Source: JAKFDI01 sp044508835 (GTDB taxonomy: Bacteria; Pseudomonadota; Gammaproteobacteria; Burkholderiales; Burkholderiaceae_C). Taken from it: DNA of 64,000 bases. The notes under the pieces were generated by a model, which worked only from the letters and a program-made list of their open reading frames with translations, was not told the DNA's origin and ran no database searches. The stretch spans positions 62,001 to 126,000 of the forward strand of contig JBIQHD010000004.1 in the NCBI GenBank assembly GCA_044508835.1, in the 5' to 3' direction. A program made the position numbers and the translations under genes. Of the stretch, positions 43,517-53,749 are shown piece by piece (position 1 is the first letter of the stretch; each line of letters opens with the position of its first letter).

Positions 43517-45262
43517 ATGAAAGCCTCCCGATTCTTCGTTTCCACCCTCAAGGAAGCGCCCGCCGACGCGGAAGTGATCAGCCACAAGCTGATGATGCGT
43601 GCGGGCTTCATCAAGCGGCTCGGCGCCGGCATCTACAGCTACATGCCGATGGGCCTGCGGGTGATCCGCAAGATCGAGGCGATCATCCGCGACGAGATGA
43701 ACCGCGCCGGCGCCGTGGAGCTGCTGATGCCCGTGGTGCAGCCGGCCGAGCTGTGGCAGGAGACGGGCCGGTTCGACAAGATGGGGCCGGAGTTGCTGCG
43801 CGTGAAGGACCGCCACCAGCGCGACTTCATCATCCAGCCGACGAGCGAGGAAGTCGTCACCGACATCGCGCGCCAGGAACTGCGCAGCTACCGCGCGCTG
43901 CCGAAGAATTTCTATCACATCCAGACCAAGTTCCGCGACGAGCGCCGCCCGCGCTTCGGCGTGATGCGCGGGCGCGAGTTCACGATGAAGGACGCGTATT
44001 CCTTCGATCGCGACGTCGAGGCCGCCGGCCGCAGCTATGACGCGATGTACGCGGCCTACACCCGCATCTTCGAGCGCATGGGCCTGACCTTCCGCGCCGT
44101 AGCGGCCGACACCGGCGCCATCGGCGGCGACCGCTCGCACGAGTTCCAGGTGATCGCCGAGACGGGCGAGGACGCGATCATCTACTGCCCCGGCTCCGAC
44201 TACGCGGCCAACATCGAGCTGGCCGAGGCGCTGCCGCTGATCGCGCAGCGCGCCGCGCCGGCCCAGCCGCTCGCGAAGACGCCCACGCCCGGCAAGAGCA
44301 CCTGCGAGGACGTGGCCGCGCTGCTGAAGCTGCCGCTCGCGCAGACCGTGAAGTCGCTGGTGCTCGCCACCGACGAGAAGAACGCCGCCGGCGACGTGGC
44401 CCGCACCACCGTGTGGCTGCTGCTCGTGCGCGGCGACCATTCGCTCAACGAAGTGAAGGCGGGCAAGGTGCCGGGCCTGAAGGACGGCTACCGTTTCGCC
44501 ACCGTCGCCGAGATCGAGGACCACTTCGGCTGCAAGCCCGGCTATCTCGGCCCCATCGGCACGAAGAAGCCGGTGCAGGTGGTGGCCGACCGCACCGTCG
44601 CGGCCATGAGCGACTTCGTGTGCGGCGCCAACGACGCCGACTTCCACTTCACCGGCGTGAACTGGGGCCGCGACCTGCCCGAGCCGGCGCAGGTGGCCGA
44701 CATCCGCAACGTGGTGGAAGGCGACCCGTCGCCCGACGGCCGCGGGCTGCTCGCCATCCAGCGCGGCATCGAGGTCGGCCACGTGTTCTACCTCGGCACC
44801 AAGTACTCGCAGGCGATGGGCGCCACCTACCTCGACGAGAACGGCAAGCCGCAGCTCATGGAGATGGGCTGCTACGGCATCGGCGTGACGCGCATCCTGG
44901 GCGCCGCCATCGAGCAGAACCACGACGCGCGCGGCATCGTCTGGCCCGACGCGCTGGCGCCGTTCACGGTGGTGGTCTGCCCCATCGGCTACGACCGTTC
45001 CGCCGACGTGAAGGCCGCCGCCGATGCGCTGCACGACGAACTGCAGGCGCAGGGCGTCGACGTCATGCTCGACGACCGCGGCGAGCGCCCCGGCGCGATG
45101 TTCGCCGACTGGGAGCTGATCGGCGTGCCGCACCGCGTGGTGATCTCCGACCGCGGGCTCAAGGAAGGCAAGGTCGAGTACCAGGGCCGGCGCGACGCGC
45201 AGGCCACGCCGGTGCCGGCGGCCGAGGTCGCGGCCTTCGTGAAGGCGCGGCTCGCTGCATGA
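43517..45262 (+). CDS. proS: Prolyl-tRNA synthetase (bacterial type with editing domain)
   Basis: Charges tRNA-Pro. It has 581 residues: class II catalytic domain motifs ([17 protein letters not shown], motif 2 [19 protein letters not shown] split, motif 3 [10 protein letters not shown]), the INS editing domain (about 225-400) and a C-terminal anticodon-binding domain. The ATG at 43517 matches MKASRFF family starts; the frame extends upstream without conserved sequence. Its cognate tRNA-Pro(CGG) lies about 5 kb away. Confidence 0.97.
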   Translation: MKASRFFVSTLKEAPADAEVISHKLMMRAGFIKRLGAGIYSYMPMGLRVIRKIEAIIRDEMNRAGAVELLMPVVQPAELWQETGRFDKMGPELLRVKDRHQRDFIIQPTSEEVVTDIARQELRSYRALPKNFYHIQTKFRDERRPRFGVMRGREFTMKDAYSFDRDVEAAGRSYDAMYAAYTRIFERMGLTFRAVAADTGAIGGDRSHEFQVIAETGEDAIIYCPGSDYAANIELAEALPLIAQRAAPAQPLAKTPTPGKSTCEDVAALLKLPLAQTVKSLVLATDEKNAAGDVARTTVWLLLVRGDHSLNEVKAGKVPGLKDGYRFATVAEIEDHFGCKPGYLGPIGTKKPVQVVADRTVAAMSDFVCGANDADFHFTGVNWGRDLPEPAQVADIRNVVEGDPSPDGRGLLAIQRGIEVGHVFYLGTKYSQAMGATYLDENGKPQLMEMGCYGIGVTRILGAAIEQNHDARGIVWPDALAPFTVVVCPIGYDRSADVKAAADALHDELQAQGVDVMLDDRGERPGAMFADWELIGVPHRVVISDRGLKEGKVEYQGRRDAQATPVPAAEVAAFVKARLAA

Positions 45263-45879
45263 CCCTGCGCCGGCGCGCGCTGCTCGCCGCGCCGCTGGCG
45301 CTCGCGATCGGCCGCGAGGCGCGGGCCGGCGCGCAGGTGGAGGAGCCGCTGGCCAATGCCGTGCGCTCGGCGCTCTCGGCCGCCATCGCCAACAGCGCAC
45401 CGCCCCGGCCGCAGTTCGAGCGGATCGAAGACCGGCTCGCCTACCTGCGCTGGCTCGGCGAGATGAGCACGCGGCTGAAGCGGCGCATGTCGGAGCACGC
45501 CACGCGCGTCGAATTCCTCGAGAGCGTCTGGTACGAGAGCACGCGCGCCGGGCTGGAGACCTCGCTGGTGCTCGGGCTCATCCAGGCGGAGAGCGGATTC
45601 CGCAAGTACGCCATCAGCAAGGCCGGCGCGCGCGGCTACATGCAGGTGATGCCGTTCTGGGCGCGCCTCATCGGCGACGGCCATGTGAGCCAGCTCTTCC
45701 ACATGCAGACCAACCTGCGCTTCGGCTGCGTGATCCTGCGCCACTACCTCGACATCGAGCGCGGCGACCTGTTCCTCGCGCTCGGCCGCTACAACGGCAG
45801 CCGCGGCAAGCCGCAGTATCCGGGCCTCGTGTTCGGCGCGCGCCGGGCCTGGGCCTACACGGCGCCGGCCGGCGCCTGA
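45259..45879 (+). CDS. Lytic transglycosylase (SLT domain)
   Basis: Cleaves peptidoglycan glycan strands without water. It has 206 residues: a signal peptide with RRR (1-23, ARA|GA), a helical region, and an SLT domain with the catalytic Glu in [12 protein letters not shown] (about residue 112) and [12 protein letters not shown], then [11 protein letters not shown]. The start overlaps the proS stop (ATGA). A periplasmic cell-wall enzyme coupled to proS is a recurrent Burkholderiales arrangement. Confidence 0.92.
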   Translation: MTLRRRALLAAPLALAIGREARAGAQVEEPLANAVRSALSAAIANSAPPRPQFERIEDRLAYLRWLGEMSTRLKRRMSEHATRVEFLESVWYESTRAGLETSLVLGLIQAESGFRKYAISKAGARGYMQVMPFWARLIGDGHVSQLFHMQTNLRFGCVILRHYLDIERGDLFLALGRYNGSRGKPQYPGLVFGARRAWAYTAPAGA

Positions 45880-45889
45880 GGGGCCGGGC

Positions 45890-46462
45890 TCAGAGCCCGT
45901 GCCAGGGCCTGGGCGCCGCGTCTTCCACGCCGATCAGCGCGAGCACGCGCTCCACCGTGTCGTCGACCAGCGCGTCGACGGTCTGCGGCCGGTGATAGAA
46001 GGCCGGCAGCGGCGGGCACACGATGCCGCCCATCTCGGTCACCGCGGTCATGTTGCGCAGGTGGGCGAGGTTGAACGGCGTCTCGCGCACCATCAGCACG
46101 AGGCGGCGGCGCTCCTTGAGCGCCACGTCGGCGGCGCGGGTGAGCAGGTTGTCGGAGAGGCCGTGCGCGACGGCCGCCAGGGTGCGCATCGAGCAGGGCG
46201 CGACCACCATCGCCTCGGTGGCGAAGGCGCCGCTGGCGATCGCCGCGCCGATGTCGGCCGGCTTGTAGGCATGGTCGGCGCGGGCTTCGAGCGCCTCGCG
46301 GTCGAGGCCGAGCTCGTGGTGCGCGCTCAGCACGCCGGCCGGCGTGGCGACGAGGTGGGTCTCGCGCCCGGCGGCCTTCAGCCGGTCGAGCAGGCGCAGC
46401 GCGTAGACGGCGCCGGTGGCGCCGGTGAGGCCGACGACGACCCGGCGCGGGGCGGTTGCCAA
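45890..46462 (-). CDS. ubiX: Flavin prenyltransferase UbiX
   Basis: Makes prenylated FMN, the cofactor of UbiD-type decarboxylases, from FMN and dimethylallyl phosphate. It has 190 residues from TTG 46462: VVVGLTGATGAVYALRLL at the N-terminus (FMN loop), VVAPCSMRTLAAVAHG, and LMVRETPFNLAHLRNM. The TTG is used because it directly precedes the family start and lies 5 bases after the grxD stop. The two genes are likely co-transcribed. Confidence 0.93.
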   Translation of the reverse strand: MATAPRRVVVGLTGATGAVYALRLLDRLKAAGRETHLVATPAGVLSAHHELGLDREALEARADHAYKPADIGAAIASGAFATEAMVVAPCSMRTLAAVAHGLSDNLLTRAADVALKERRRLVLMVRETPFNLAHLRNMTAVTEMGGIVCPPLPAFYHRPQTVDALVDDTVERVLALIGVEDAAPRPWHGL

Positions 46463-46467
46463 GCGGC

Positions 46468-46785
46468 TCAGGCCTCGGCCTTGAGCATCTCTTGCAGTTC
46501 GCCGGCCTCGTACATCTCCATCAGGATGTCGGAGCCGCCGACGAACTCGCCCTTGACGTAGAGCTGGGGGATGGTCGGCCAGTTGGCGTATTCCTTGATG
46601 CCCTGGCGCACGGCCTCGTCCTCGAGCACGTTGACGGTCTGCAGATCCTCGACGCCGCAGGCCTTGAGGATCTGGATGGCGCGGCCGGAAAAGCCGCACA
46701 TCGGGAACTGGGCGGTGCCCTTCATGAAGAGCACCACGCGGTGGTTCTTGACGAGGTCGTCGATGCGTTGTTGAACGTCGCTCAT
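46468..46785 (-). CDS. grxD: Monothiol glutaredoxin (CGFS type)
   Basis: Carries and transfers Fe-S clusters in the cytosol. It has 105 residues; the CGFS active site is in PMCGFSGRAI (Cys30), with KGTAQFP, WPTIPQLY and GGSDIL as glutathione and cluster contacts. ATG at 46785 matches MSDVQQRID family starts. Followed by ubiX after 5 bases. Confidence 0.96.
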   Translation of the reverse strand: MSDVQQRIDDLVKNHRVVLFMKGTAQFPMCGFSGRAIQILKACGVEDLQTVNVLEDEAVRQGIKEYANWPTIPQLYVKGEFVGGSDILMEMYEAGELQEMLKAEA

Positions 46786-46918
46786 GGTGGTGTGGCCTCC
46801 GGACGGGCGCGGTGAAGGGAAAGAGGGGGGCGGAAAACGAAGAAGCTTACGGCAAAGGGCATGGCCCCGCGGGCCGTGCGCGGCGGGCTGCTTGATGCCC
46901 GTCACCCGGGCGGGTGCC

Positions 46919-47536
46919 TCAGAAGGCGTAGGACACGCCCATCTGCACGAGCGGGGCCAGCCGCAGGGTGCGCAAGGTCTCGTCGAGGCTCGGCGTGCCG
47001 ACCGCGGCGGGGCCCGGGCGGGCGGTGCCGGGGCCGTGCGACAGCACGCCCACGTCGGCCGTGAAGCCCCAGCCGCTGCGCGTGATGCCGGTGTAGCCCA
47101 GGCCCAGGTAGGCCGAGGTTCCCGCGTCGCGGTCCGCGTCGTGCAGCCACGGCGCGGCCAGGGCGCCGAGCCGGTGCTGCCGCTGCACGCTCAGCCCCTG
47201 CCGGCCGGGGGCGGCGCCGAGCGAGAGCAGGGTGCGTGCGCCGCGGCCCAGCACCAGCCCGCTGGTGGCGCGGAAGCCGCCGCTCTCGGTGAAGCCCCAG
47301 CCGGAGCGCGTCAGGTAGTAGTCGCCCATCAGGCTGAGATCGGGCGGGCGGTAGGCCTCGGCCTGCGCGGCGGCGCCGGGCCGCGGCAGCGGGGCGCTGC
47401 TGCCGAGCGACAGGCGGCCCTGCCAGCGCGGCCAGGCGCCGGCGCCGTACGCCGCGGCGGCATCGTCGGCGGCGAAGCCCCACGGGGCCAGCAGCGCGGC
47501 CGCGCCGGCTGCCATCCATCGACCGATCTGCTTCAT
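46919..47536 (-). CDS. Predicted outer-membrane beta-barrel-like exported protein
   Basis: The protein has 205 residues. Signal peptide 1-22 (GFAAD). The mature part alternates polar and hydrophobic residues, is rich in Gly/Leu/Thr, contains two copies of TRSGWGFT (about residues 76 and 154) each followed by a Gly-rich strand, and ends in Phe (VSYAF), the usual last residue of outer-membrane proteins. I do not recognise the family name; it resembles small uncharacterised surface proteins of Burkholderiales. It stands alone between grxD and prmC. Confidence 0.7.
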   Translation of the reverse strand: MKQIGRWMAAGAAALLAPWGFAADDAAAAYGAGAWPRWQGRLSLGSSAPLPRPGAAAQAEAYRPPDLSLMGDYYLTRSGWGFTESGGFRATSGLVLGRGARTLLSLGAAPGRQGLSVQRQHRLGALAAPWLHDADRDAGTSAYLGLGYTGITRSGWGFTADVGVLSHGPGTARPGPAAVGTPSLDETLRTLRLAPLVQMGVSYAF

Positions 47537-47591
47537 GGCGCCCTCCCGGGATGCACGTGCGGCGCCGCGGCGGGCGGGCCGTGGAACGATG

Positions 47592-48467
47592 CTATGCGGC
47601 AGGGCGTGGGGGTGTCGGGCCGGTTGCGTCAGATTGTGTCTGCCGTGCGGGCATCCACCGCCCGCCCGTGCAGCGGTTCACGCCGGCGAGGTCTTTCCGG
47701 CTGCACACGGCATCGAAGCCGGTGTTGCGCAGCAGCCTCGCCACGGCGTCCGCCTGGTCGAGGCCGTGCTCCAGCAGCAGCCAGGCGCCCGGCTCGAGGT
47801 GGGCGGGCGCGCCGGCCACGATGCGGCGGATGGCGTCGAGGCCGTCGGCGCCCGAGGTCAGCGCCATCGCCGGCTCGGCGTGCAGCGCGGCGAGGTGCGG
47901 GTCGCCTTCGGCGATGTAGGGCGGGTTGCCCACGGCCAGGTGGAAGCGCCGGCCGCCGACGGCCGTCCACCAGTCGCCGTGGTGGAAGCACAGGCCGAGG
48001 CCCAGCCGCGCGGCGTTGGCCTGCGCGGTGGCGAGCGCGGCGGCGCTGGCGTCGACCGCATGGACGCAGGCCGCGGGCCGCGCCTGCTTGAGCGCCAGCG
48101 CGATGGCGCCGCTGCCGGTGCCCAGGTCGACGACCGCCGGCGCGTCCTGCGCGGGCAGCAGCTCCAGCGCCCAGTCGACCAGCGTCTCGGTGTCGGGCCG
48201 CGGCACCAGCACGGAGGCGTCGACCTGCAGCAGCAGGCCGTGGAACTCCTTGGTGCCGACGACGTAGGCCAGCGGCTCGCCGGCCGCGCGGCGCTGCACG
48301 GCGGCGCGGAAGGCGGCGAGGGCGGGCGCGCCCAGGGCGTCGTCGTCGTGCGCCAGCAGCCAGCTGCGCGGGCGCTGCAGCACGTGGGCGAGCAGGAGCT
48401 GCGCGTCGAGCCGGTCGAGCCCGGCGGCGCGCGCCTCGGCCAGCGCGGCAGCCAGCATGGGCGTCAC
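47592..48467 (-). CDS. prmC: Release factor glutamine N5-methyltransferase
   Basis: Methylates the Gln of the GGQ motif in release factors. It has 291 residues from GTG 48467, which overlaps the prfA stop by 4 bases (GTGA); ATG 48458 is the alternative. N-terminal helical domain with [12 protein letters not shown], then [15 protein letters not shown] (SAM loop) and the catalytic NPPY in [15 protein letters not shown]. prfA, its substrate gene, is directly upstream. Confidence 0.95.
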   Translation of the reverse strand: MTPMLAAALAEARAAGLDRLDAQLLLAHVLQRPRSWLLAHDDDALGAPALAAFRAAVQRRAAGEPLAYVVGTKEFHGLLLQVDASVLVPRPDTETLVDWALELLPAQDAPAVVDLGTGSGAIALALKQARPAACVHAVDASAAALATAQANAARLGLGLCFHHGDWWTAVGGRRFHLAVGNPPYIAEGDPHLAALHAEPAMALTSGADGLDAIRRIVAGAPAHLEPGAWLLLEHGLDQADAVARLLRNTGFDAVCSRKDLAGVNRCTGGRWMPARQTQSDATGPTPPRPAA

Positions 48468-49549
48468 GCCTCGCCGCTTTCCAGCGCCGCCAGCTGCTCG
48501 GCGGCCCGCGCGGCCCGCAGCGCCGCGATGACGTCGTCCAGCTCGCCGTCGAGGATGAGCTGCAGCTTGTAGAGCGTGAGGTTGATGCGGTGGTCGGTGA
48601 GCCGCCCCTGCGGGAAGTTGTAGGTGCGGATGCGGTCGCTGCGGTCGCCGCTGCCGATGAGGCCCTTGCGCGTGGCGGCCTCCTTCGCGGCGCGCTCGCT
48701 CTGCTCCTTCTCGCGCAGGCGCGCGGCCAGCACCGCCAGGGCCTTGGCCTTGTTGCGGTGCTGCGAGCGGTCGTCCTGGCATTCGGCCACCAGCCCGGTG
48801 GGCAGGTGGGTGATGCGGATGGCGCTGTCGGTCTTGTTGACGTGCTGGCCGCCGGCGCCGCTGGCGCGGAAGGTGTCGATGCGCAGGTCGGCCGGGTCGA
48901 GCGCGGTCTCCTCGGCCTCGTCGGGCTCGGGCAGCACCGCCACCGTGCAGGCGCTGGTGTGGATGCGGCCCTGCGTCTCGGTGGCCGGCACGCGCTGCAC
49001 GCGGTGGCCGCCCGACTCGAAGCGCAGGTCGCCGTAGACGCCGGCGCCCTCGATGCGGAACACCGCTTCCTTGTAGCCGCCGAGCTCGGCGTCGCTCTGC
49101 GACATCACCTCCACGCGCCAGCCGCGGCGCTCGGCGTAGCGCAGGTACATGCGGGCCAGGTCGCCGGCGAACAGCGCCGATTCGTCGCCGCCGGTGCCGG
49201 CGCGGATCTCGAGGAATGCGTTGCGCTCGTCGTCGGGGTCGCGCGGCAGCAGGGCGGTCTGCAGCTCGGCCTGCAGGCGCTCGGTGTCGGCCTCGGCCGC
49301 GGCGATCTCGTCGCGCGCCATCTCGGCCATCTCGGCGTCGTCCAGCAGTTCGCGCGCGGCGGCGAGGTCGCGCTCGCGCTGCTCGAAGCGGCGGAAGAGG
49401 TCGACCACCGATGCGACCTCGGCATGCTCGCGGCCGAGCGCGCGGTAGCGCTTCATGTCGCCGGCGATCGCCGGGTCGGCGAGGGTCGCGTCGAGCTCGC
49501 CCAGGCGCATGCCCAGGCGTTCGAGCTGTTGACGCAGCGAATCTTTCAT
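48464..49549 (-). CDS. prfA: Peptide chain release factor 1
   Basis: Terminates translation at UAA and UAG. It has 361 residues. The GGQ motif lies in [11 protein letters not shown] (about 230) and the codon-recognition PxT tripeptide in [14 protein letters not shown] (about 188). Followed in coupled fashion by prmC; hemA lies upstream on the same strand (87 bases), the classical hemA-prfA-prmC order. Confidence 0.98.
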   Translation of the reverse strand: MKDSLRQQLERLGMRLGELDATLADPAIAGDMKRYRALGREHAEVASVVDLFRRFEQRERDLAAARELLDDAEMAEMARDEIAAAEADTERLQAELQTALLPRDPDDERNAFLEIRAGTGGDESALFAGDLARMYLRYAERRGWRVEVMSQSDAELGGYKEAVFRIEGAGVYGDLRFESGGHRVQRVPATETQGRIHTSACTVAVLPEPDEAEETALDPADLRIDTFRASGAGGQHVNKTDSAIRITHLPTGLVAECQDDRSQHRNKAKALAVLAARLREKEQSERAAKEAATRKGLIGSGDRSDRIRTYNFPQGRLTDHRINLTLYKLQLILDGELDDVIAALRAARAAEQLAALESGEA

Positions 49550-49636
49550 CGGGAGGTGGCTCGGCTGAACTTCGGGGAAGGGCCGGCGCACGGCGCGGAC
49601 ATCCGCGCAGGCACACCGCCCCGGGGCGGTGCGGCG

Positions 49637-50953
49637 CTAACGATCGCCGTCGGCGGCGTCGCGGGTGTCGGGCCGGGGGCTCGTCGCCGCGCCGCGCAGG
49701 AACAGGCGCGACACGGTGCTGGCGAGCTGGGTGCGCTGCCCGGCGTCGGCGGCGTGCAGCTCGGCCAGCGCGCCGTGCAGCATCTTCTGCGTGAGGCCGC
49801 GCGACAGGGCTTCGAGCACCGTGTCGACGCTCTCGCCCTTGGCCAGCAGGCGGCGCGCGCGGGCGATCTCGGCATGGCGCCAGTCGTCGGCCTGGGCGTT
49901 CAGCGCCTTGATGAGCGGCACGGTGCCGCGCTGGTCGAGCCAGTGCACGAAGCCCTGCACGCCGGTCTCGATGATGGCCTCGGCCTGCTGCACGGCGGCC
50001 TGGCGCTTCTCGCCGGCCGTCTGCACCAGTGCCGACAGGTCGTCGACGGTGTAGAGGTAGACGTCGGACAGCCGCGCCACCTCGGGCTCGATGTCGCGCG
50101 GCACGGCCAGATCGACCATGAAGATCGGGCGGTGCTTGCGCGCCTTGAGCGCGCGTTCCACGGCACCGAGGCCGATGATGGGCAGCGAGCTGGCGGTGCA
50201 GGAGACGATGGCGTCGAACTCGTGCAGGCGCTGGGTCAGGTCGGCCAGGCGGATGGCCTCGGCGCCGAAGCGGCCGGCGAGCTTCTCGCCGCGTTCGAGC
50301 GTGCGGTTGGCCACCGTCATCGCGCGCGGGGCCTTGGCGGCGAAGTGCGTGGCGACGAGCTCGATCATCTCGCCCGCGCCGACGAAGAGCACGCGCGTGT
50401 CGGCGAGGTTCTCGAACAGCTGCGAGGCCAGGCGCACGGCGGCGGCGGCCATGCTGATGGAATGCGCGCCGATCTCGGTGGAGCTGCGCACTTCCTTGGC
50501 GACCGAGAACGAGCGCTGGAACATCTGGTGCAGCGTGCTGCCCAGCGTGCCGGCGGTGTCGGCCTCGCGCACGGCCTGCTTCATCTGGCCGAGGATCTGC
50601 GGCTCGCCCAGCACCATGGAGTCGAGGCCGCTGGCCACGCGGAAGGCATGGCGCGCGGCCGAACCGCCTTCGAGCACGTAGCTGTGGTGGCGCAGCGTGG
50701 GGGCGCTCACGCCGCCCATCTCGGCCAGCCAATCGACCGCCGGGGCGGCCAGCGCGCCGGCCTGCGCCGGTTCGCCGGCGACGTAGAGCTCGGTGCGGTT
50801 GCAGGTGGAGACGATGGCGATCTCGGGCGCGCGCGGCACCCGCTGGCGGAAGGCCTGCAGCACCGGCGCGAGGCGCTCGGGCGCGAAGGCGAACTTGCCG
50901 CGCAGATCCAGCGGCGCGGTCGTGTGATTGAGGCCCAGGGCCAGAACGCTCAT
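49637..50953 (-). CDS. hemA: Glutamyl-tRNA reductase
   Basis: First step of C5 heme/tetrapyrrole synthesis, making glutamate-1-semialdehyde. It has 438 residues: STCNRTELY with the catalytic Cys (about 50), [19 protein letters not shown], the NADPH-binding [17 protein letters not shown] split, and a C-terminal dimerisation helix region. A TATAAT (50967-50962, minus) ends only 9 bases before the ATG, so the transcript may be nearly leaderless. Relevant to the nearby heme A pathway. Confidence 0.97.
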   Translation of the reverse strand: MSVLALGLNHTTAPLDLRGKFAFAPERLAPVLQAFRQRVPRAPEIAIVSTCNRTELYVAGEPAQAGALAAPAVDWLAEMGGVSAPTLRHHSYVLEGGSAARHAFRVASGLDSMVLGEPQILGQMKQAVREADTAGTLGSTLHQMFQRSFSVAKEVRSSTEIGAHSISMAAAAVRLASQLFENLADTRVLFVGAGEMIELVATHFAAKAPRAMTVANRTLERGEKLAGRFGAEAIRLADLTQRLHEFDAIVSCTASSLPIIGLGAVERALKARKHRPIFMVDLAVPRDIEPEVARLSDVYLYTVDDLSALVQTAGEKRQAAVQQAEAIIETGVQGFVHWLDQRGTVPLIKALNAQADDWRHAEIARARRLLAKGESVDTVLEALSRGLTQKMLHGALAELHAADAGQRTQLASTVSRLFLRGAATSPRPDTRDAADGDR

Positions 50954-51023
50954 GGGCGGCGATTATAAAATTCGCGTCGATTCAAGGACTTGGGCGAGCC
51001 GTTTTTCCCCTACGCGGCACTTG

Positions 51024-51350
51024 ATGCCGATCAACCCGGTCGGCTTGGCCCCTTCTGCGCACGCCCCCATCGTGGACTTCCCCGGCGCCTTCTGGCACTT
51101 GTGCAACCTGTTCGCGCCCGGCGTGGGCGTGGCCGCGATCGCGGCCGCGGCGACCAAGCTGCTGTGGCGCGCCGAACTGCGCGGCGTGCGCTTCCTGCGG
51201 CTGTGGGGCTGGGCCTCGGCGGCGACGGTGGCGGCGTCGATCGGCGGGCTGGTGGTCCTCGGGCGCGACGGGATGATGGCCACCTACGCCGCGATGGTGG
51301 GGGCCTGCGCGCTCGCGCTGTGGCTCGCCGGCTTCGTGCGGCAGGCCTAG
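51024..51350 (+). CDS. Conserved small membrane protein, unknown function
   Basis: The protein has 108 residues and three membrane segments (about 19-40, 55-73 and 83-104): [36 protein letters not shown] and [17 protein letters not shown]. The ATG at 51024 is taken since earlier codons in frame look like promoter sequence of divergent hemA. The stop TAG overlaps the convergent miaB stop by 4 bases. No function can be assigned. Confidence 0.65.
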   Translation: MPINPVGLAPSAHAPIVDFPGAFWHLCNLFAPGVGVAAIAAAATKLLWRAELRGVRFLRLWGWASAATVAASIGGLVVLGRDGMMATYAAMVGACALALWLAGFVRQA

Positions 51351-52699
51351 GCCAGCGCCGCTTCCCGCGTCAGCACCTCGGCCCGCAGCGAATGCGGGTA
51401 GGCGGCGGTGATGGTCACGTCCACCAGCTGCCCGATGAGGCGCGGCGCACCGGCGAAGTTGACGATGCGGTTGCACTCGGTGCGGCCCATCAGCTCGTTC
51501 GCGTCCTTGCGCGACGGGCCTTCGACGAGGATGCGCTGCACCGTGCCCACGCGCGACTGGCCGATGCGGCGCTGGTTGGCCTCGATCACCGCCTGCAGCT
51601 GCTGCAGCCGCGCGAGCTTCACCGCCTGCGGCGTGTCGTCGTGCAGCGCCGCGGCCGGCGTGCCGGGGCGCGGGCTGAAGACGAAGCTGAAGCTCGCGTC
51701 GAAGCCGACGTCGTCGATCAGCTTCATCGTCCGCGCATGGTCGTCGTCGGTCTCGCCGGGGAAGCCGACGATGAAGTCGCTGCCGATGCACAGGTCGGGA
51801 CGGATGGCGCGCAGCTTGCGCACCGTGCTCTTGAACTCCATCGCGGTGTAGCCGCGCTTCATCGCCATCAGGATGCGGTCGCTGCCGTGCTGCACCGGCA
51901 GGTGCAGGTGGTTCACGAGCTGCGGCACCTTCGCGTAGGCGTCGATCAGCCGCTGCGTGAACTCGTTCGGGTGGCTGGTGGTGTAGCGGATGCGCGCGAT
52001 GCCGGGGATCTCGGCCACGTACTCGATGAGCAGCGCGAAGTCGGCGATCTCGGCCGTGCCGCCCATGGCGCCGCGGTAGGCGTTGACGTTCTGGCCGAGC
52101 AGCGTCACTTCCTTCACGCCCTGGTCGGCGAGGCCCGCGATCTCGGTCAGCACGTCGTCGAGCGGGCGCGACACCTCTTCGCCGCGGGTGTAGGGCACGA
52201 CGCAGTACGAGCAGTACTTGGAGCAGCCTTCCATGATGGAGACGAAGGCGGTGGCGCCTTCCACCCGCGCCGGCGGCAGGTGGTCGAACTTCTCGATCTC
52301 GGGGAAGCTGATGTCCACCTGCGGGCGCTGCTGCGTGCTGCGCTGCGCCAGCATCTGCGGCAGGCGGTGCAGCGTCTGCGGGCCGAACACCACGTCGACG
52401 TAGGGCGCGCGCTCGATGATGGCCGCGCCTTCCTGGCTGGCCACGCAGCCGCCCACGCCGATGAGCGCGCCCTTGGCCTTCAGGTGCTTGACGCGGCCGA
52501 GGTCGCTGAACACCTTCTCCTGCGCCTTCTCGCGCACCGAGCAGGTGTTGAAGAGGATGAGGTCGGCCTCCTCCACGTCGGTGGTCGGCGTGTAGCCCTC
52601 GGCGGCCTGGAGCACGTCGGCCATCTTGCCGGAGTCGTACTCGTTCATCTGGCAGCCGAAGGTCTTGATGAAGACCTTCTTGCCGGTGGCGGCGGTCAT
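51347..52699 (-). CDS. miaB: tRNA-2-methylthio-N6-isopentenyladenosine synthase
   Basis: Radical-SAM methylthiotransferase acting on i6A37 of tRNA. It has 450 residues: N-terminal domain with three cluster cysteines ([29 protein letters not shown]), the radical-SAM CxxxCxxC in [18 protein letters not shown], and a C-terminal TRAM domain (about 380-450). The ATG at 52699 is the family start. Confidence 0.97.
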   Translation of the reverse strand: MTAATGKKVFIKTFGCQMNEYDSGKMADVLQAAEGYTPTTDVEEADLILFNTCSVREKAQEKVFSDLGRVKHLKAKGALIGVGGCVASQEGAAIIERAPYVDVVFGPQTLHRLPQMLAQRSTQQRPQVDISFPEIEKFDHLPPARVEGATAFVSIMEGCSKYCSYCVVPYTRGEEVSRPLDDVLTEIAGLADQGVKEVTLLGQNVNAYRGAMGGTAEIADFALLIEYVAEIPGIARIRYTTSHPNEFTQRLIDAYAKVPQLVNHLHLPVQHGSDRILMAMKRGYTAMEFKSTVRKLRAIRPDLCIGSDFIVGFPGETDDDHARTMKLIDDVGFDASFSFVFSPRPGTPAAALHDDTPQAVKLARLQQLQAVIEANQRRIGQSRVGTVQRILVEGPSRKDANELMGRTECNRIVNFAGAPRLIGQLVDVTITAAYPHSLRAEVLTREAALA

Positions 52700-52710
52700 G
52701 GCGCGTTCCT

Positions 52711-53088
52711 TCAGCGAGCCGACCAGGTCTGCGCGACCGGGTCGAACTGCCACGACTGCGCCTGCTCCGGCGTGGTGGGCCAGGGCTGGCGGCGCGCCTC
52801 GTCGGTTGTGAGGATCCACACGTCGCGCAGGTTGCCGGAGAGGTCGAGCGTGTAGTTCACCACCAGCTCGGTGCCCGCGACCGAGTTGGTGAGCACGAAC
52901 AGGTTCTGCTGGTTGCGGATGCGCGCGCCGGGCGAGAGCCGCACGTCGCGGCCGTTGAGCCGCGCTTCGGGGGGCGTTCCGACGACGAGCTCGCCGCGCA
53001 GCGCGTTCTGCGGAAAGCTGCGGGTCTGGGCGGCGGCCGGGGCCGCGGCCATCACGGCGGCGGCAAGGGCGAGGGCACAGCGGTACAT
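52711..53088 (-). CDS. Exported hypothetical protein
   Basis: The protein has 125 residues with a signal peptide (1-20, APAAAQ|T). The mature part shows [29 protein letters not shown] and [20 protein letters not shown], stretches I recognise from uncharacterised Burkholderiales exported proteins next to miaB. It lies 11 bases upstream of miaB on the same strand, probably in one transcript. No function assigned. Confidence 0.72.
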   Translation of the reverse strand: MYRCALALAAAVMAAAPAAAQTRSFPQNALRGELVVGTPPEARLNGRDVRLSPGARIRNQQNLFVLTNSVAGTELVVNYTLDLSGNLRDVWILTTDEARRQPWPTTPEQAQSWQFDPVAQTWSAR

Positions 53089-53169
53089 GGTGTAGATCCA
53101 GTGGCTGCAGGATGGCGAAACCGGGCATTCTAGTTGCCGGCCCCCGCCACCCAGCCGACGGAGAACGTG

Positions 53170-53664
53170 ATGCATCTGCAAGGTTCCTGCCACTGCGGCC
53201 GCGTGAAATTCAGCGTCGAGTCGGCCGCGCCGGTGCCCTTCATGCGCTGCTACTGCACCATCTGCCGCAAGACGGCGGGCACCGGCGGCTACGCCATCAA
53301 CCTCGGCGCCGACTTCCGCACGCTGAAGGTGACCGGCCGGCGCCACCTGCGCGTGTACCGGGCGCAGATGCCCGACGCGCACGGCCCGGGCACGCACGCC
53401 AGCTCGGGCGAGCGCCACTTCTGCGCGCACTGCGGCAGCGCGCTGTGGCTGTGGGACCCGACCTGGCCCGAGCTCGTGCATCCGCATGCCGGCGCCATCG
53501 ACACGCCGCTGCCGCCGGCGCCCGAGCACGTGCACATGATGCTCGGCTCGAAGGCGCCGTGGGTGCCGGTGGAAGGCACGCCGGCCGATGCGCGCTTCGA
53601 GGCCTACCCCGACGTCTCGCTCGCCGAATGGCACGCGCGGCGCGGGCTCGCGGCGGACGGCTGA
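53170..53664 (+). CDS. GFA/CENP-V domain zinc protein
   Basis: The protein has 164 residues. Zinc-binding cysteines appear in the family pattern: [10 protein letters not shown] (structural site), RCYCTICRK (second site) and [11 protein letters not shown]. The family was named for glutathione-dependent formaldehyde activation, but few members have that activity proven. It stands alone between the exported protein gene and the PQQ dehydrogenase gene. Confidence 0.88.
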   Translation: MHLQGSCHCGRVKFSVESAAPVPFMRCYCTICRKTAGTGGYAINLGADFRTLKVTGRRHLRVYRAQMPDAHGPGTHASSGERHFCAHCGSALWLWDPTWPELVHPHAGAIDTPLPPAPEHVHMMLGSKAPWVPVEGTPADARFEAYPDVSLAEWHARRGLAADG

Positions 53665-53749
53665 CGGCGGGCGTCCCGCTTGCTGGGCAGTCGCGGGGGG
53701 GCGCGCGCGGCGATGCCGGGCGCGCCCCCGCATTGCAAAGGAACCCGGC

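Noticed and set aside
47592..50732. A single 1046-codon frame that could suggest a PrmC fusion protein
   Set aside because: Only the last 291 codons encode PrmC. The upstream part runs out of frame through prfA and hemA, which are intact in their own frames.
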